From: Emiliania huxleyi CCMP1516
Lineage: Eukaryota > Haptophyta > Isochrysidales > Noelaerhabdaceae
NCBI RefSeq assembly: GCF_000372725.1
Contig: NW_005195085.1
Coordinates: 128,998-192,997, forward strand
Length of the DNA stretch: 64,000 nt
Direction of reading: 5' to 3'
Shown here one piece after another: positions 31,250-42,235 of this stretch (position 1 is the stretch's first letter; every line of letters begins with the position of its first letter). The notes under the pieces are model-generated. The model was not told where the DNA came from. It saw only the letters and a program-made list of their open reading frames with translations, and did not search any database. A program made the translations under genes and the position numbers.

Positions 31250-32653
31250 ATGGCAAGCCGCATGGGCCGTGCATTGGCAGGACTCCTCGCGCTGCCGGTG
31301 GCGCAAACCTTCTCTTCGATTCCAGGGTTGTCCCCTCCCCAACCTCCCGTTATGCCGCTCTTAGACTGCAATTGGATCGACCAGTCGGCTTACACTAACG
31401 TCCTAAAGCCCACGTTGAACAAGCGCTGCAACTTCACGCCGCTCAGAGAGACCGGTGCAGGGCGAGGTCTGACACAGGCCGAATTCGAGATGGGGTCCAT
31501 CGAGGTTGCTGTGTCTGGCCCAAAATGCCCGGGCGGTTCAAAGATGATTGAGTTCACGGTCGACCCCCGCAATGGCGACATTTCGAAGGGTGCGTTCTAC
31601 AACTTTTTCTACACCGGCGACACCGGAGAGACGAACACAAGAGACGGGTATGACTACGGGCTCAGCGTTCTGATCAACGCCAAAGACACCGGAGTCGGGA
31701 AAGCCGGTTTTAGTAGGGTCGATTCCCTCCCAACAAGCTTCCTCATGGAATCAGAGAATTACAGGGAGGGTCCGCTGAACGGATCATGGGCGCTGATCCG
31801 CGATATTCCAAACGGTTTGACCCGCGACTCTGACCTGTTTGCGGTATTTCCCAGCGCCTTTCAGCACCTCAGTCTGCCCAATGGGCGCGTGGAGCAGGCG
31901 TGCGATGGAGAAAGTATCGGATCCCTCAGCGTGCCGCCAGCAGAGCTTGAGGACTACCATCTCACCCTCTCCTTCAAGCCCCGGGCGCCCCCCCCTACGT
32001 GCACGCCGCTCCTAGACTGCAATTGGATCGACCAGTCGGCTTACACTAACGTCCTAAAGCCCACGTTGAACAAGCGCTGCAACTTCACGCCGCTCAGAGA
32101 GACCGGCGCAGGGCGAGGACTGACACAGGCCGAATTCGAGATGGGGTCCATCGAGGTTGCTGTGTCTGGCCCAAAATGCCCGGGCGGTTCAAAGATGATT
32201 GAGTTCACGGTCGACCCCCGCAATGGCGACATTTCGAAGGGTGCGTTCTACAACTTTTTCTACACCGGCGACACCGGAGAGACGAACACAAGAGACGGGT
32301 ATGACTACGGGCTCAGCGTTCTGATCAACGCCAAAGACACCGGAGTCGGGAAAGCCGGTTTTAGTAGGGTCGATTCCCTCCCAACAAGCTTCCTCATGGA
32401 ATCAGAGAATTACAGGGAGGGTCCGCTGAACGGATCATGGGCGCTGATCCGCGATATTCCAAACGGTTTGACCCGCGACTCTGACCTGTTTGCGGTATTT
32501 CCCAGCGCCTTTCAGCACCTCAGTCTGCCCAATGGGCGCGTGGAGCAGGCGTGCGATGGAGAAAGTATCGGATCCCTCAGCGTGCCGCCAGCAGAGCTTG
32601 AGGGCTACCATCTCACCCTCTGCTTCAACAACAAGCCGGCCTGTCCGGCCTGA
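31250..32653 (+). CDS. Secreted protein of two near-identical 217-residue halves
   Basis: A signal peptide (RALAGLLALPVAQTFS) is followed by two copies of one domain, starting at LLDCNWIDQSAYTNVLKPTL near 31359 and 32010, exactly 651 bp apart. Each half has four or five Cys, KCPGGSKMIEFTVDPRNGD, AFYNFFYTGDTG and LSVPPAELE. I do not recognise the family; the beta-rich, Cys-containing, secreted character would fit a lectin or thaumatin-like fold, but that is a guess. The halves differ at only a handful of nucleotides, so the duplication is recent or kept alike by gene conversion. No intron. Confidence 0.8.
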   Translation: MASRMGRALAGLLALPVAQTFSSIPGLSPPQPPVMPLLDCNWIDQSAYTNVLKPTLNKRCNFTPLRETGAGRGLTQAEFEMGSIEVAVSGPKCPGGSKMIEFTVDPRNGDISKGAFYNFFYTGDTGETNTRDGYDYGLSVLINAKDTGVGKAGFSRVDSLPTSFLMESENYREGPLNGSWALIRDIPNGLTRDSDLFAVFPSAFQHLSLPNGRVEQACDGESIGSLSVPPAELEDYHLTLSFKPRAPPPTCTPLLDCNWIDQSAYTNVLKPTLNKRCNFTPLRETGAGRGLTQAEFEMGSIEVAVSGPKCPGGSKMIEFTVDPRNGDISKGAFYNFFYTGDTGETNTRDGYDYGLSVLINAKDTGVGKAGFSRVDSLPTSFLMESENYREGPLNGSWALIRDIPNGLTRDSDLFAVFPSAFQHLSLPNGRVEQACDGESIGSLSVPPAELEGYHLTLCFNNKPACPA

Positions 32654-32911
32654 AGACGCCCGGATCTCAACAGGCTCATACTGCCTGGTCTCCAGCACCC
32701 ATGATCACCGCGCCAGACCGCAGTCGGCGACTTTTGTGTGCGCTGGCCGCACTCAATCGTTGAGTCGCAGTGTATCAGTCTGACCACACTCGGAGAAAGG
32801 GGCGACCGCGTAAAATTATTGCTGCTGGTGTGCCGGTGTGTGTGCTAGTCTGCGCCAGTCCGCGCCCCCAACAGCGCGCCCCTACGCGCAGCCGCGAGAG
32901 AGGCGCGAGCG

Positions 32912-33202
32912 GTGCGACAGCTCAGCGCGAAAACTCGATTCGTGGGCTCGGCAAGGTGTCTCTCGCAGTGCTGCGAAGCGGGCCGGCCGCGTGCTCGTTC
33001 GCACACCTGCCACTCCTGCGGTGCCGCCGCCTCTGCCTCAATCCGTCTGAAGGAGTGCGCTCGTTGCCACGAGGTGGAGTATTGCTCTGTCGGGTGCCAA
33101 AAGAGCGACTGGAAGGGGCGCACAAGAAGATCTGTGGCAAGGGGCGCGGCGGGCGGGCCAGTAGATCGCTCGCTCGCAGCACTTGATCTTAGCGGAGGTT
33201 GA
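32912..33202 (+). pseudogene. MYND zinc-finger gene, C-terminal fragment with a frame break
   Basis: TCHSCGAAASASIRLKECAR and CHEVEYCSVGCQKSDWKG match the MYND pattern C-x2-C, C-x2-C, YC-x3-CQ, W. The expected final HKKIC is present, but in the next frame: GAHKKICGKG is read one base off, after the G run near 33115. One extra or missing G explains it, so either the gene is broken or the homopolymer is miscalled. No further domain follows. Upstream exons were not found. Confidence 0.55.
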
Positions 33203-33554
33203 TCCTAGGTGGCTGTGACTCAGAGAGTAACATCTTGTGAGTTGTGTTTCTTGCGTAGGCCGTAGCGCCTTTTACACATGGTGAGGCAAAATACCGTACA
33301 CGCTTCCCTGCACACTCCAGTGCCATACAGTACACACGCATTGTCGGAGTTCTCTAGACTGCCACCGGCGTCCTCATTCCGCCGGCCGGCTGAAATCAAT
33401 AGTTTTGTGTACATCTCACGGCCTCTCTGCATGTGCGCACTCAAGAGAAAACGCTGCTCCTCCCCTAGCTCCTCCCCCGCACACAGACGGGGAAGCTGGG
33501 GGTAGATACGCCTGGGAGGGATGCATTTTTGGATCCCTCTTTGCCCGAGCTTGC

Positions 33555-35266
33555 TCAGCTCCACTCGATGTTGACGCCGTGCTTCGCCGCAACCTCCTTG
33601 AGCATGAACTTGTTTGGCACCTTGACGGCGTCGGGCGGCACGCCCTTGGAGATGAGCATCTGCTTGAGCGCCATGAACCCGATCGAATTGATGTCGACCT
33701 ATGCGTACGGCGACCGGCTCACACCGAGCAAGCCTTCTTCCGATCACGCAGAGGAGACGGGTATCCACCTTCTCCACCGCCTTCTTCCACAGCGCCTTTG
33801 CCTTCTCCGCCGCCTCCGCCTCCTCCGCCGCCTTCTCCGCCTCCGCCGCTGCCGCTGCAGCCTTCTTGGCCGCGCGCTCCTCCGCCTCCTTGGCCGCCTC
33901 CGCCTCGTCGTCCATGCTGTCCTATTAGCCGAGATCACCCGAGCTCACCCGAGACTGCCCGAGATCTCCGCCTCCGCCCCGTCGTCCACGCTGTCCTGCC
34001 GCTGCCGCTGCTTTGAGATCGCCGCCGCCTCCGCCTTGGCCGCCTCCTCCTTGGAGGCCGCCGCCGCCTTTGCCTCCTCCTCGAGCCTCAGCTTGGCCGC
34101 GATCTCCTCCGCCAGCGCCGCCGCGCCCTCCTCCGCGGACTCGCGGACGAGCGAGCCAACCACCTTCTTGTCGCCTGCCATCAGTCAATATGAAGTCACA
34201 GCCGCCAACCACTCAAGCAGTCGCCCACCACCTTCTTGTCGCCCGGCGCGATGCTCAGCTCCGGCGCCGCCTCCTAATGACCCACACGACGAACCATTAG
34301 CCACGCGGTACTTGGGGTGGCCAGCCCTGGCGCCTCCCCCTCCTGCGCGTCCATCCGGCGGGTGAAGTCGTCGGCGGACTCGCGCGCCTGCGGTGCGAAT
34401 GCACCCAGGGTCATGGCGTGTGGGCACGAGTACAGTCGATGGAGTACAGCTGTGTGCGGGTGGATCAGGAGGTTGTTGGATAGGAGGTTGTTGGATCAGG
34501 TGGGTATCCTCTCGAGGGCTACGAGGAGGACACGGGTCTGTACTCAGCGTCTAGGCTCGGCCGCCGCGTCGTACGGGTGGACCACGTCCAGGCAGGCGCG
34601 CGACACCGCGCACCGCCGCCGGAAGAGACTCGCCGGCTCTCCGTCGCTGCGACACATGATCGGCCTGCGGCACTTTGATTGCGCGTCGAGCCGCGCCTTG
34701 AAGTCTGTTGGGTCTTCGTGCGCGCCGCGCGCAAAGACGGTGGCAGGGCAGGCCTCGCACAGCGCCATCCTCGCCTCGAACTGCTCCGCCGTCTCCGCCT
34801 TTGCACGCGGCATCACGAGCAGGCCGGCCGCCTCGTTCTTCTTCACGGCGACCATCCGGCGGAGGAACGACTTGGTGTCCTCCGGCTTGGAGAGCGGGGC
34901 GACGAGCGCCTCGGGCGCGTTCTGGTGCGCATCGAGGCGCCGCAGAAACACGTCCGACGCCTCGTCCGCGGTTCGAGGCAGGATGAGCCGTCGGCAGTCG
35001 TTCTGCGCCGCCCGCCGCCGCTCGGTCTCCTCTGGCCGCTCGACCGAAGAGGCGGCTAGCGCCTTGGTCTTGCCCGGCCCCGCGGGCTTGGGCCGCTGTC
35101 CCAGCCGCGCCTTGACCGGTGGCGCGAAGAGCAGCGCCTCGTTAAGCTCCTCGAGAAAGAGGACCGGAGAGATCCGCGTGCTGATGGGCCGACCCAGCGC
35201 TCCCCGGGCGAGCACGTCCCAGGCGGCGGGCGTGTCGTCGCCGTAGTTGTAAGCGGTACGCTCCAT
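33555..35266 (-). CDS. Multi-exon protein with tandem 27-residue motifs, coiled coil and a SAP-like tail
   Basis: Exon 1 begins at the ATG at 35266 (MERTAYNYGDDTPAAWDVLA). It carries about five degenerate units of the form 'lv.PR..AE...F..Rm.a' such as PRAKAETAEQFEARMALCEA, ending near 34560. Later exons: about 34400-34320 (ARESADDFTRRMDAQ), 34273-34243, 34174-33996, 33921-33769 and 33698-33555, the last four in verified phase. The middle is an Ala/Glu/Lys coiled coil. The final exon, DINSIGFMALKQMLISKGVP ... FMLKEVAAKHGV, resembles a SAP-like helix-turn-helix. Function is unknown. Introns 34242-34175 (GC) and 33995-33922 (GA-AG) start with a copy of the next exon's start. Confidence 0.65.
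33922..33995 (-). other. GA-AG intron with duplicated exon start
   Basis: CGGCAG|GACAGCGTGGACGAC, then CTCGGGTGATC-type filler, ends CTAATAG|GACAGCATGGACGAC. Both junctions are AG|GA, so in-frame excision of one copy requires a GA donor. Confidence 0.65.
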
Positions 35267-35559
35267 CCTCGAGCGTATGGCAGTGTGTGTGGCGGATGGG
35301 CGGAGGCGTGTGGCGGAGAGCGGCCGGCCTGGCGGCTGAGCAAAGTCGAGCGGTGGAAGTGGACGCAGCCGCCTTTGCTCGGCGTCTTCCGTCCGAGAAA
35401 AAGAAAACAGCGGTTTCACGCGACAGGCGAAAAACGAACCGTGGGCTGCGCAAATAACAGAAAGGGCAAACACCTACAAAAACAGCTGTTCTTAATCACA
35501 GAGAATAGAGCGGCTCGAATAGAGATCGGCTCCGGAAGACTGGGATCTAGGTAGAATCT

Positions 35560-36080
35560 CCAGAAAACAAACACGCCGCGCCCCCGACGACAGAGGAGCT
35601 CGAGAATTTACAAGCTCGAGAAGTGAACGCTACTCAATCACCGCCGCTAAGCTCCACGTACTGGTGCAGCAGCACGAGCCCGGCGTAGGTGATCACCCCA
35701 AAGGCCGTGACGACCCAGTACAGGTGAGACCGCCGGCCATGTGCTGTGAATCGAGCGGCAACCAACAGCTCTCAGGACCCCCCGGTGCTGGGGTGCTGCC
35801 AGCAACCAACCAACTCACCGGCGAGCGGAGCGAGCCGAAGAGCGTGGGGACAAATTGGCGCTGTGAACGCACCTACGTGGCGGGCCGCGCAGGCCCGGCA
35901 GCAGGGCACCCCCGCGCGGATGCCGACGAGGATCACGGTGCGCTACCCGAAAGGTGGACTGCTGACAGGGTTGCGGTGTCAGTAGTGTATGTAGAAATTT
36001 CTTAGACAGACCCACCCCCCCCCCTCCCGAGAACGGGGCTAGCTAGAAGCACACACCCCGAGTGCGGGACATGGGGCAGC
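35560..36080. other. Intergenic, no supported gene
   Basis: Short open frames only. No recognised domain or repeat apart from the edge of the duplicated block that follows. Confidence 0.4.
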
Positions 36081-36087
36081 AACCGAC

Positions 36088-37272
36088 ATTCTCGGGTCCG
36101 TTGGCCTCTTTTGTAGGGAAGAATTTTGATACCCGTCAAGACGCCTGCTGGGGGCAGCTTCGCGATGAAGCCGTCTGTTCCCCCAGCAGTACACACTAAA
36201 CAGATAGGAGGAGAAAGGGGACGGTGGTGGGTTCGACGAGAGAGAGGAAGGCACTGGCGACGCGCACAGGCCGACGTCAGCTTTTGCGTCTGAGGCCGAC
36301 GGCCTCGCTGAGGCCGACGGCGGTTTGACGCAAAGACGGCGCCTCCTTGCAAATTTCTTTTGCCGCCAGGGCACTTTGCCAGTGGCTCCCTGTCTGTGTT
36401 ACGCCATGTGCAGCTCGCTCGTCCGCCCAAGTGACTTGGACGCGCGGTCGAGGGCACCCCACCGTTCCTGGGGCGCGCTGGCGCTCACCGCTGGCGCTCA
36501 CCAGCGATCACCCCCCACCCATCCACCCTTTTGTCTTTGAGGCTGTCGCTCCGAGAAAACTTGTCTCGCAGCTGCGAGAAATTACCTTCTCGGGTCCGTT
36601 GGCCTCTTTTGTAGGGAAGAATTTTGATACCCGTCAAGACGCCTGCTGGGGGCAGCTTCGCGATGAAGCCGTCTGTTCCCCACTTGTCAACAGCAGGCGC
36701 TTGCGCCATCAACGTATCAGCGTTCTCCCACATGATGTTGACCGGGTGGGCGGGTGGTCCATTCCCGCATGGAAGGTATTTTAATGTGTGGTCAGGGGAC
36801 CCCCCACGGGGCTTCTGTGTGGCTTTGGAAGACTCCCCTAAAATCTACTCTCCAAATGTAATTCCACCACGGTGGCCAGTAACGTTCCCTAGTTCGACGA
36901 GAGAGAGGAAGGCACTGGCGACGCGCACAGGCCGACGTGAGAGAGGAAGGCACTGGCGACGCGCACAGGCCGACGTCAGCTTTTGCGTCTGAGGCCGACG
37001 GCCTCGCTGAGGCCGACGGCGGTTTGACGCAAAGACGGCGCCTCCTTGCAAATTTCTTTTGCCGCCAGGGCACTTTGCCAGTGGCTCCCTGTCTGTGTTA
37101 CGCCATGTGCAGCTCGCTCGTCCGCCCAAGTGACTTGGACGCGCGGTCGAGGGCACCCCACCGTTCCTGGGGCGCGCTGGCGCTCACCGCTGGCGCTCAC
37201 CAGCGATCACCCCCCACCCATCCACCCTTTTGTCTTTGAGGCTGTCGCTCCGAGAAAACTTGTCTCGCGGCT
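36088..37272 (+). repeat. Two-part local duplication (100-bp and about 350-bp blocks)
   Basis: TTCTCGGGTCCGTTGGCCTC onward is repeated at 36088-36183 and 36588-36683 (offset 500). GTTCGACGAGAGAGAGGAAG to ACTTGTCTCGC is repeated at about 36232-36577 and 36892-37272 (offset 660, with a further 35-base tandem copy near 36935). The copies are almost identical. No coding similarity was found. The block ends just upstream of the SDR gene and may hold its promoter. Confidence 0.85.
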
Positions 37273-37415
37273 GCGAGAAATTACCACGTGGACGGGGATG
37301 GGGTGCAGCTCAACCGGCGGCAACCAGCAGCGTTCACAGCCGAGTGCGGAACAAGAGTTGCAACCTGGTAAAAAGACGGCTCGCGGCTGCGTGCGTGGTG
37401 ATCGCAGAGGTGTGT

Positions 37416-38618
37416 ATGTCGCTGCAGGGCAAGGTCGCGGTCGTCACCGGCGCCAGCAGCGGCATAGGGCAGGGCATCGCCCTCGCGCTCGCGGCGGAGG
37501 GCTGTGCGGTGGCGCTGGCGGCGCGGCGGGTCGACATCACGCAGGCCACCGCCGACGAGATTGCCGGCCGAGGCGGCCGGGCCATCGCCGTCGCGACCGA
37601 TGTGACCGTGCGAGCCGACGTCAAGGCGCTCGCGGCCGCGGCGGAGGCGCAGCTCGGGCCTGTCGATATCCTCGTCAACGCGGCCGGCGTGATGTACTTC
37701 ACGATGATGAAGAACCTTCACGAGGACGAGTGGGAGAGGACGATCGACACCAACTGCAAGGGCGTCGTCAACGGCGTGGGCGCCGTGCTGCAGCAGATGC
37801 TCGCCCGCAAGCGCGGCCGCTCTCGCCGCCGCCTCCCCTCCGAGATCACCGCGAGATCAACCCGAGATTGATTAGGTCTGGCCATATTGTCAACATTTCT
37901 TCGGACGCAGCGAAGCAGGCGAGTCAAACGGGTGAACGGGAGCGCACGGATCATGGCAGCGGAGCCTCACGATGCTGGTTGCGGGCCGCGATAGGTCTTC
38001 CCGGCGCTGTCAGTCTACAACGCCTCAAAGGCACGCCGTCATCGTCTCACCGTCTCACCGCAACCTCGAGGCGATCTCAGCGTGATCTCGGGCAGTCTCC
38101 CGCAGGCCTTCGTCGCCATCTTCTCAAAGGGTCTCCGGGCCGAGTGCGTCGGCACCGGCGTCAAGGCGGAGACTGCCCGAGATTGCGCGAGATGGTCCCA
38201 AGATTGCGCGAGATTGCGCGAGTCATTCCCGAGACTGCGCGAGATTGCGGTAGATTAGACATCGCCCGATGATGACGCGAGGTTGCATGGGGCCAGGTGA
38301 CGGACGTTCAGCCGGGGGACGTCGGGACGAATCTCATCGTCGCGAACACGGACAAAGAGGCGGCGGTGATGATGCGACACCGCCAGAGTAGCGCGGCGCA
38401 GCATCGACTGAGCACTGTCGTCGTCGCCGCAGGCGGCGGAGAAGATGGGCGTCAGCATCGGCGAGAAGATTGCGGGAGAGCGCAACTCCGTGCTCGACGT
38501 CGCCGACATCGCCTCCGCAGTGCTGTACGCGCTGACCGCCCCGGCGCATGTCGGCGTGCACGAGCTGCTCATTGAGCCACGCGACCAGATGTGGGGTGAC
38601 CCCACCGCTCTCGGCTGA
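37416..38618 (+). CDS. Short-chain dehydrogenase/reductase (classical SDR), six exons
   Basis: Exon 1 (37416 to about 37816) encodes the Rossmann start KVAVVTGASSGIGQGIALAL, the D of VATDVT and the NAAGV motif. Exon 2 (37876-37918) gives GHIVNISSDAAKQ with the catalytic Ser. Exon 3 (37995-38030) is VFPALSVYNASK with the catalytic Tyr and Lys (YxxxK). Exons 4 (38106-38165), 5 (38297-38359) and 6 (38433-38618) complete the fold, ending HVGVHELLIEPRDQMWGDPT. Full length is about 265 residues. The family oxidises or reduces alcohols and ketones with NAD(P); the substrate cannot be told. Donors of introns 2-5 are all GC (AG|GC). Intron 5 has a 7-bp GCGGCGG repeat at both splice sites. Intron 4 holds GATTGCGCGA filler. 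The exon 1 donor is uncertain. Confidence 0.85.
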
Positions 38619-39700
38619 GGGGTCGCGGACAGGGGCCAGTGACAGGGGCCAGTGGAAAGGAGCGCGCTCTTGTCTCTCCGTGGGGGAGAGGCGGCTTGGA
38701 CCAGTCAGAGTCTTGGAGGCGGCTGTCTGGATATTGAGCTCGGCCAAGGTTTTTGATGGGGACTCATACAGGAGCCACCGCAAGGACGTGGGATACAGGG
38801 CGGGGACCAGGGCGGATCCGAACGCAATAACACCCCAGCAAGCGCGGACGGCATTCGCGAGATACTGCAAAAAGATAGACGTGACGAAGGAGGAGCTAGC
38901 GTGGAACTTTGGATGGGCCGAGCGTTTTTGATCTCTCGGTAAGTGGGGGGCCGAGCCGCCTCGGGGTGGCGGGCGGGCGGGCGTGTTGAAAAACAGAAAA
39001 CAGAAAACAGAGGGGGGCCAGGGCCCCCACTACGATTAGACACACGCACCTGGCTCCTGGGACAAGGCGAGAACGCGCAGCATGTGCAGTACCGTTCAGC
39101 GGAGGGGGGGGGGGGGGAGCCGAGGGGGCGACGGGGCGACGTCTCCGACACGGCAGCTTGGAGCTGACCCCGGGAGAGAGAGAGACGAGCGATGGCACGC
39201 CCCCAATGACCCTAGACAGACATGACGAGCCGACAGCGATGCAGCGGCAGCGAAGGCGGCGAGGAGAGCCCGCGCTGCAGAGCTCCGCCGGGCGGCAGCA
39301 GAGACATCGGCGGACGGGGGAGCACGGGACACGTCGGCATAGGAGCCAGGGGGGTGGGAGAGTTGAGTCAGGTGCAGCAGCACCGTCTCGGCAGCGAGGC
39401 CGACGATGGCGACGGCGGCGACGTAGGCGAGACGGTGGCGAGGGTGGCGACGGTCATGATGAAGGTGGCTTGACGAAATGGATGACGCCATCGCGCAACA
39501 TGACATCCTCGATGTCGTCGTCCTCTAGGCGGCGCGCAGCGCCGCTCTCGCAGGCTGTTTTTGACGGTTTCTACACTTTGTTTTTGTTTTCAGTCTAGGG
39601 GGCCCGACCCCCTCAGAGGCGGCGGGCGGGCGCCCACTTACCGAGAGATCAAAAACGCTCGGCCACGCATATCGGCAAGCCAGAAAATAACGAGCAGGAG
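38619..39700. other. No supported gene
   Basis: Short frames end in RTAFARYCKKIDVTKEELAW (near 38900), which I do not recognise. GAAAACAGAAAACAGAGGGG and a G run at about 39104 are low complexity. An old mobile element is possible. Confidence 0.35.
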
Positions 39701-39709
39701 GCTGTCCTG

Positions 39710-40138
39710 GTGCGTGAGCTAATCCTGAGCAACAATAAGCGACTGTACCACGGAGCACAGAGCGCAGCAGACAGGACGGCGGCGACGGCGGACATGGCAG
39801 AGGCGAGTGTGAAACAAAGGGCGGCGGGCATGGAGGGCGGTAGCGACGGGGATGGTGACGGTGACGGTGGCGAGGGAGAGGAAGGGGGTCCACTAACACC
39901 AGACAGCGAGAGGGGCAGGGAGGAAAGGGGGAGAGAGGAAGCCAACGCGACGTGCGCAGAGGATGAGGATATAAACTGGGACGACGCAGCGGAGGGGATA
40001 GGCGAGGGAATCGAGGGACCGGAGGGCTTTCGCGACAGCGACGATGACGACGAAGAAAGGGGAGGGGACGGAGGGGCGACACGCAGGAGGGGCGAAATCG
40101 CTAACGGCCCGAGCAGAGAGGGCGACGGCGGGGCATGA
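39710..40138 (+). CDS. Acidic low-complexity frame, unrecognised
   Basis: 142 codons with Gly/Asp/Glu-rich runs (GGSDGDGDGDGGEGEEGG, RDSDDDDEERGG). Composition alone could keep the frame open. It lies just upstream of an introner-family copy and may belong to a mobile element. Confidence 0.25.
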   Translation: MRELILSNNKRLYHGAQSAADRTAATADMAEASVKQRAAGMEGGSDGDGDGDGGEGEEGGPLTPDSERGREERGREEANATCAEDEDINWDDAAEGIGEGIEGPEGFRDSDDDDEERGGDGGATRRRGEIANGPSREGDGGA

Positions 40139-40440
40139 GGGAACAACGGAGACGCTACCGATGACGCGAACCGAGGCACGGACGACGGCGGGGACGGGGA
40201 GGGCGACAGCGACGTCGAGGTTGACGCAACCGTATCGAGAGCGCCACCCAAAAGGGGGCGGACAGCCATGGAGGTCACCGAATGGAGGGCGAACGGCACG
40301 ATACGAAAAGGCAGGGCGAGGCGGATGGAGAAAGAAGTGCCGAGAAGGCCATGGTGGAGGGGAGGGACGGGAGGACGAAAGAAGGGCGAGGAGGACGAGC
40401 GGCCCGCACAGGCCGCGAGCAGACGGCGCCTGCTGGCCAT

Positions 40441-40556
40441 TTCGAGACATTCGCCAAGAACGCTAGCTACATGGGAGGGCTTCGTGAAGGATGGATTGAA
40501 AAACATTCGAACAAAGAAGAGGCGACGGGAGGAACCGGCGGAGGATGCAGTGACGT

Positions 40557-40642
<86 letters not shown>

Positions 40643-40897
40643 NNNNNNNNNNNNNNNNNNNNNNNNNNNNNNNNNNNNNNNNNNNNNNNNNNNNNNNNNN
40701 NNNNNNNNNNNNNNNNNNNNNNNNNNNNNNNNNNNNNNNNNNCACACACACACACACACCGCTCACCCACGCGCACTGGGCCTTGCACTTTGAATGCCGT
40801 GGGGCTCCTGTCGTCAGACGTGGAGACGCGAGGGTTGCCCCCCCTTGCCCCACCACCTCGTGTGTGTGGAGAAGTTTACCTTACCTTACCTTACCTT
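40441..40897 (+). mobile_element. Introner-family copy with extended 5' part and CA tract; contains the gap
   Basis: From TTCGAGACATTCGCC to the CCTTACC end this is essentially identical to 57572-57949 wherever both are readable: the 120-base 5' part, the CA tract, CGCTCACCCACGCGCACTGG, and the 3' (TTACC)n. Near-identity of two copies 17 kb apart points to very recent movement. No matching duplication of flanks is visible on the 3' side (TTTTTGAGGC). Confidence 0.85.
40643..40742. other. Assembly gap, 100 N
   Basis: Exactly 100 unknown bases inside the CA microsatellite. The true CA length is unknown, and sequence on the two sides may have been joined by scaffolding. Confidence 0.99.
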
Positions 40898-41034
40898 TTT
40901 GAGGCAACGAAACAAAAAATAGAACCTTAGAACACCACCCCGGCGCAGGCGGTGGCGGTGGCGGGCACGTCACACAAAAAAAATGCGTTTTATCCTGCGA
41001 AAGACACTACTCTGTCGACGGAGGGAGGGGCAGG

Positions 41035-41192
41035 CTGCTCACCCACGTGCACCGGGCCAGTGCTTGCACTTTGAATGCCGTGGGGCTCCTGCCCGTGTCC
41101 GGGCGTGGAGATGCGAGGGTCGCCCCCCCTTGCCCCACCACTTTGTGTGTGTGGAGAAATCTACCTTACCTTACCTTACCTTACCACACCCA
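41035..41192 (+). mobile_element. Introner-family repeat, subfamily B
   Basis: GCTCACCCACGTGCACCGGG, then TGCTTGCACTTTGAATGCCG and CCCGTGTCCGGGCGTGGAG, ending in four or five CCTTA units. It lacks the CA tract and closely matches 10690-10835. It lies 140 bases after the subfamily A copy, in the same orientation. Confidence 0.85.
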
Positions 41193-41484
41193 CAAAGAAC
41201 CCTGCACAAAGATCGCAAGGGCGGGGACCTGTTCCTTTTTACCCATCTCACAGTAGAGAGGTGTCCGTTTTTATTATTTTCCACTACACTTTGTTTATTT
41301 ATTTATTTACACTACTCTCCCCCTCCCGTCACTTGTCCCCCTTGGCGTGGCGCGCCTCTCCCCCAGCTCTCGGTATCGCGTACTGCACGAGGCTACCGTG
41401 GGCCCCGCCTGCGCGCTGGGGGTTCCCTGCCCTGTCGGGAAGCCTAGCTCTTAACCTGGGGTCGCTACCTAATGCGGGGCTCCT

Positions 41485-42020
41485 GACGTGCAACAGCGGT
41501 CCGGCAGGCTGCCCCCAAGGCCCCCTGGGCCCGCTGCGGGTTTGGGAGTTATGCTTAGGCACAGCTTCGGCGATGGCAGCCCCTCTCTGGGGTGTTGCAT
41601 AGGTGGGGAGTCTCCCCCGCTGGTCTCCTCCTTCCCATTTTCTTTTCTTTTGAGAGCAGACCTCCGGGTCTGTCCTGTATGTGCGTGTCGGGGGTGTGTC
41701 AGAAGTGTCGGTGGGGGGCAGCGGAGGGCGGAGGCGCGCAAGGCCGAAGGCTCGACCATTTGTCGGCTCGTCAGGGTTGGAGACTGGGGAGGGAAGTCTG
41801 GGCGGTCGGCGAGGGGGTAACAGCCAACAGTGCGTACGGGGTAGCCACCACTTTCCTGCCTCACAACCGTCACAAGCGGGGCGGGGCTGTCCCGGAAAGT
41901 GAGAAACGCCGGGCAGCGTGGTGCATGACTTCAACCTCCCATACGTATTTTCGTTCGCTTCTCCCTTGGGCTGTTCCATCTTCCCATCTCCTTCCAGCTC
42001 AGGCGAGGGGGGGGGGGGGG
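41485..42020 (+). repeat. Dispersed repeat, inverted copy at 62050-62545
   Basis: It matches the reverse complement of about 62545-62050 in order: GGTCCGGCAGGCTGCCCCCA, AGGCACAGCTTCGGCGATGG, GGGGAGTCTCCCCCGCTGG, GGCTGTCCCGGAAAGTGAGA and CCCATACGT. Both copies have a TTTTCTTTTCTTTTGAGAGC tract. Internal spacer lengths differ. No conserved frame is seen. Confidence 0.85.
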
Positions 42021-42119
42021 GGGTGCGGTGCGGTGCGAGTGTGTGCGTGTCATGTGGCCACAGCAAGTGTCCATCCGTCTGTATTATTATTTACAACGAA
42101 GGTCTCTCACCTTTTTGAG

Positions 42120-42235
42120 CAGGTGTGACGCCGCGCGAGCGACGCTCCGAGATCGCCTGAGATAGCGCGGCGCGGCCCCGAGATCGCCCGAGATAGCGCG
42201 AGATCGCCCGAGATCGCGCGGCGCGGCCCGGGGCG
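42120..42235. repeat. CCGAGATCGC filler-type repeats
   Basis: Degenerate CCGAGATCGCC/GCG units of the same class as the intron fillers. The host exons, if any, were not identified. Confidence 0.5.
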
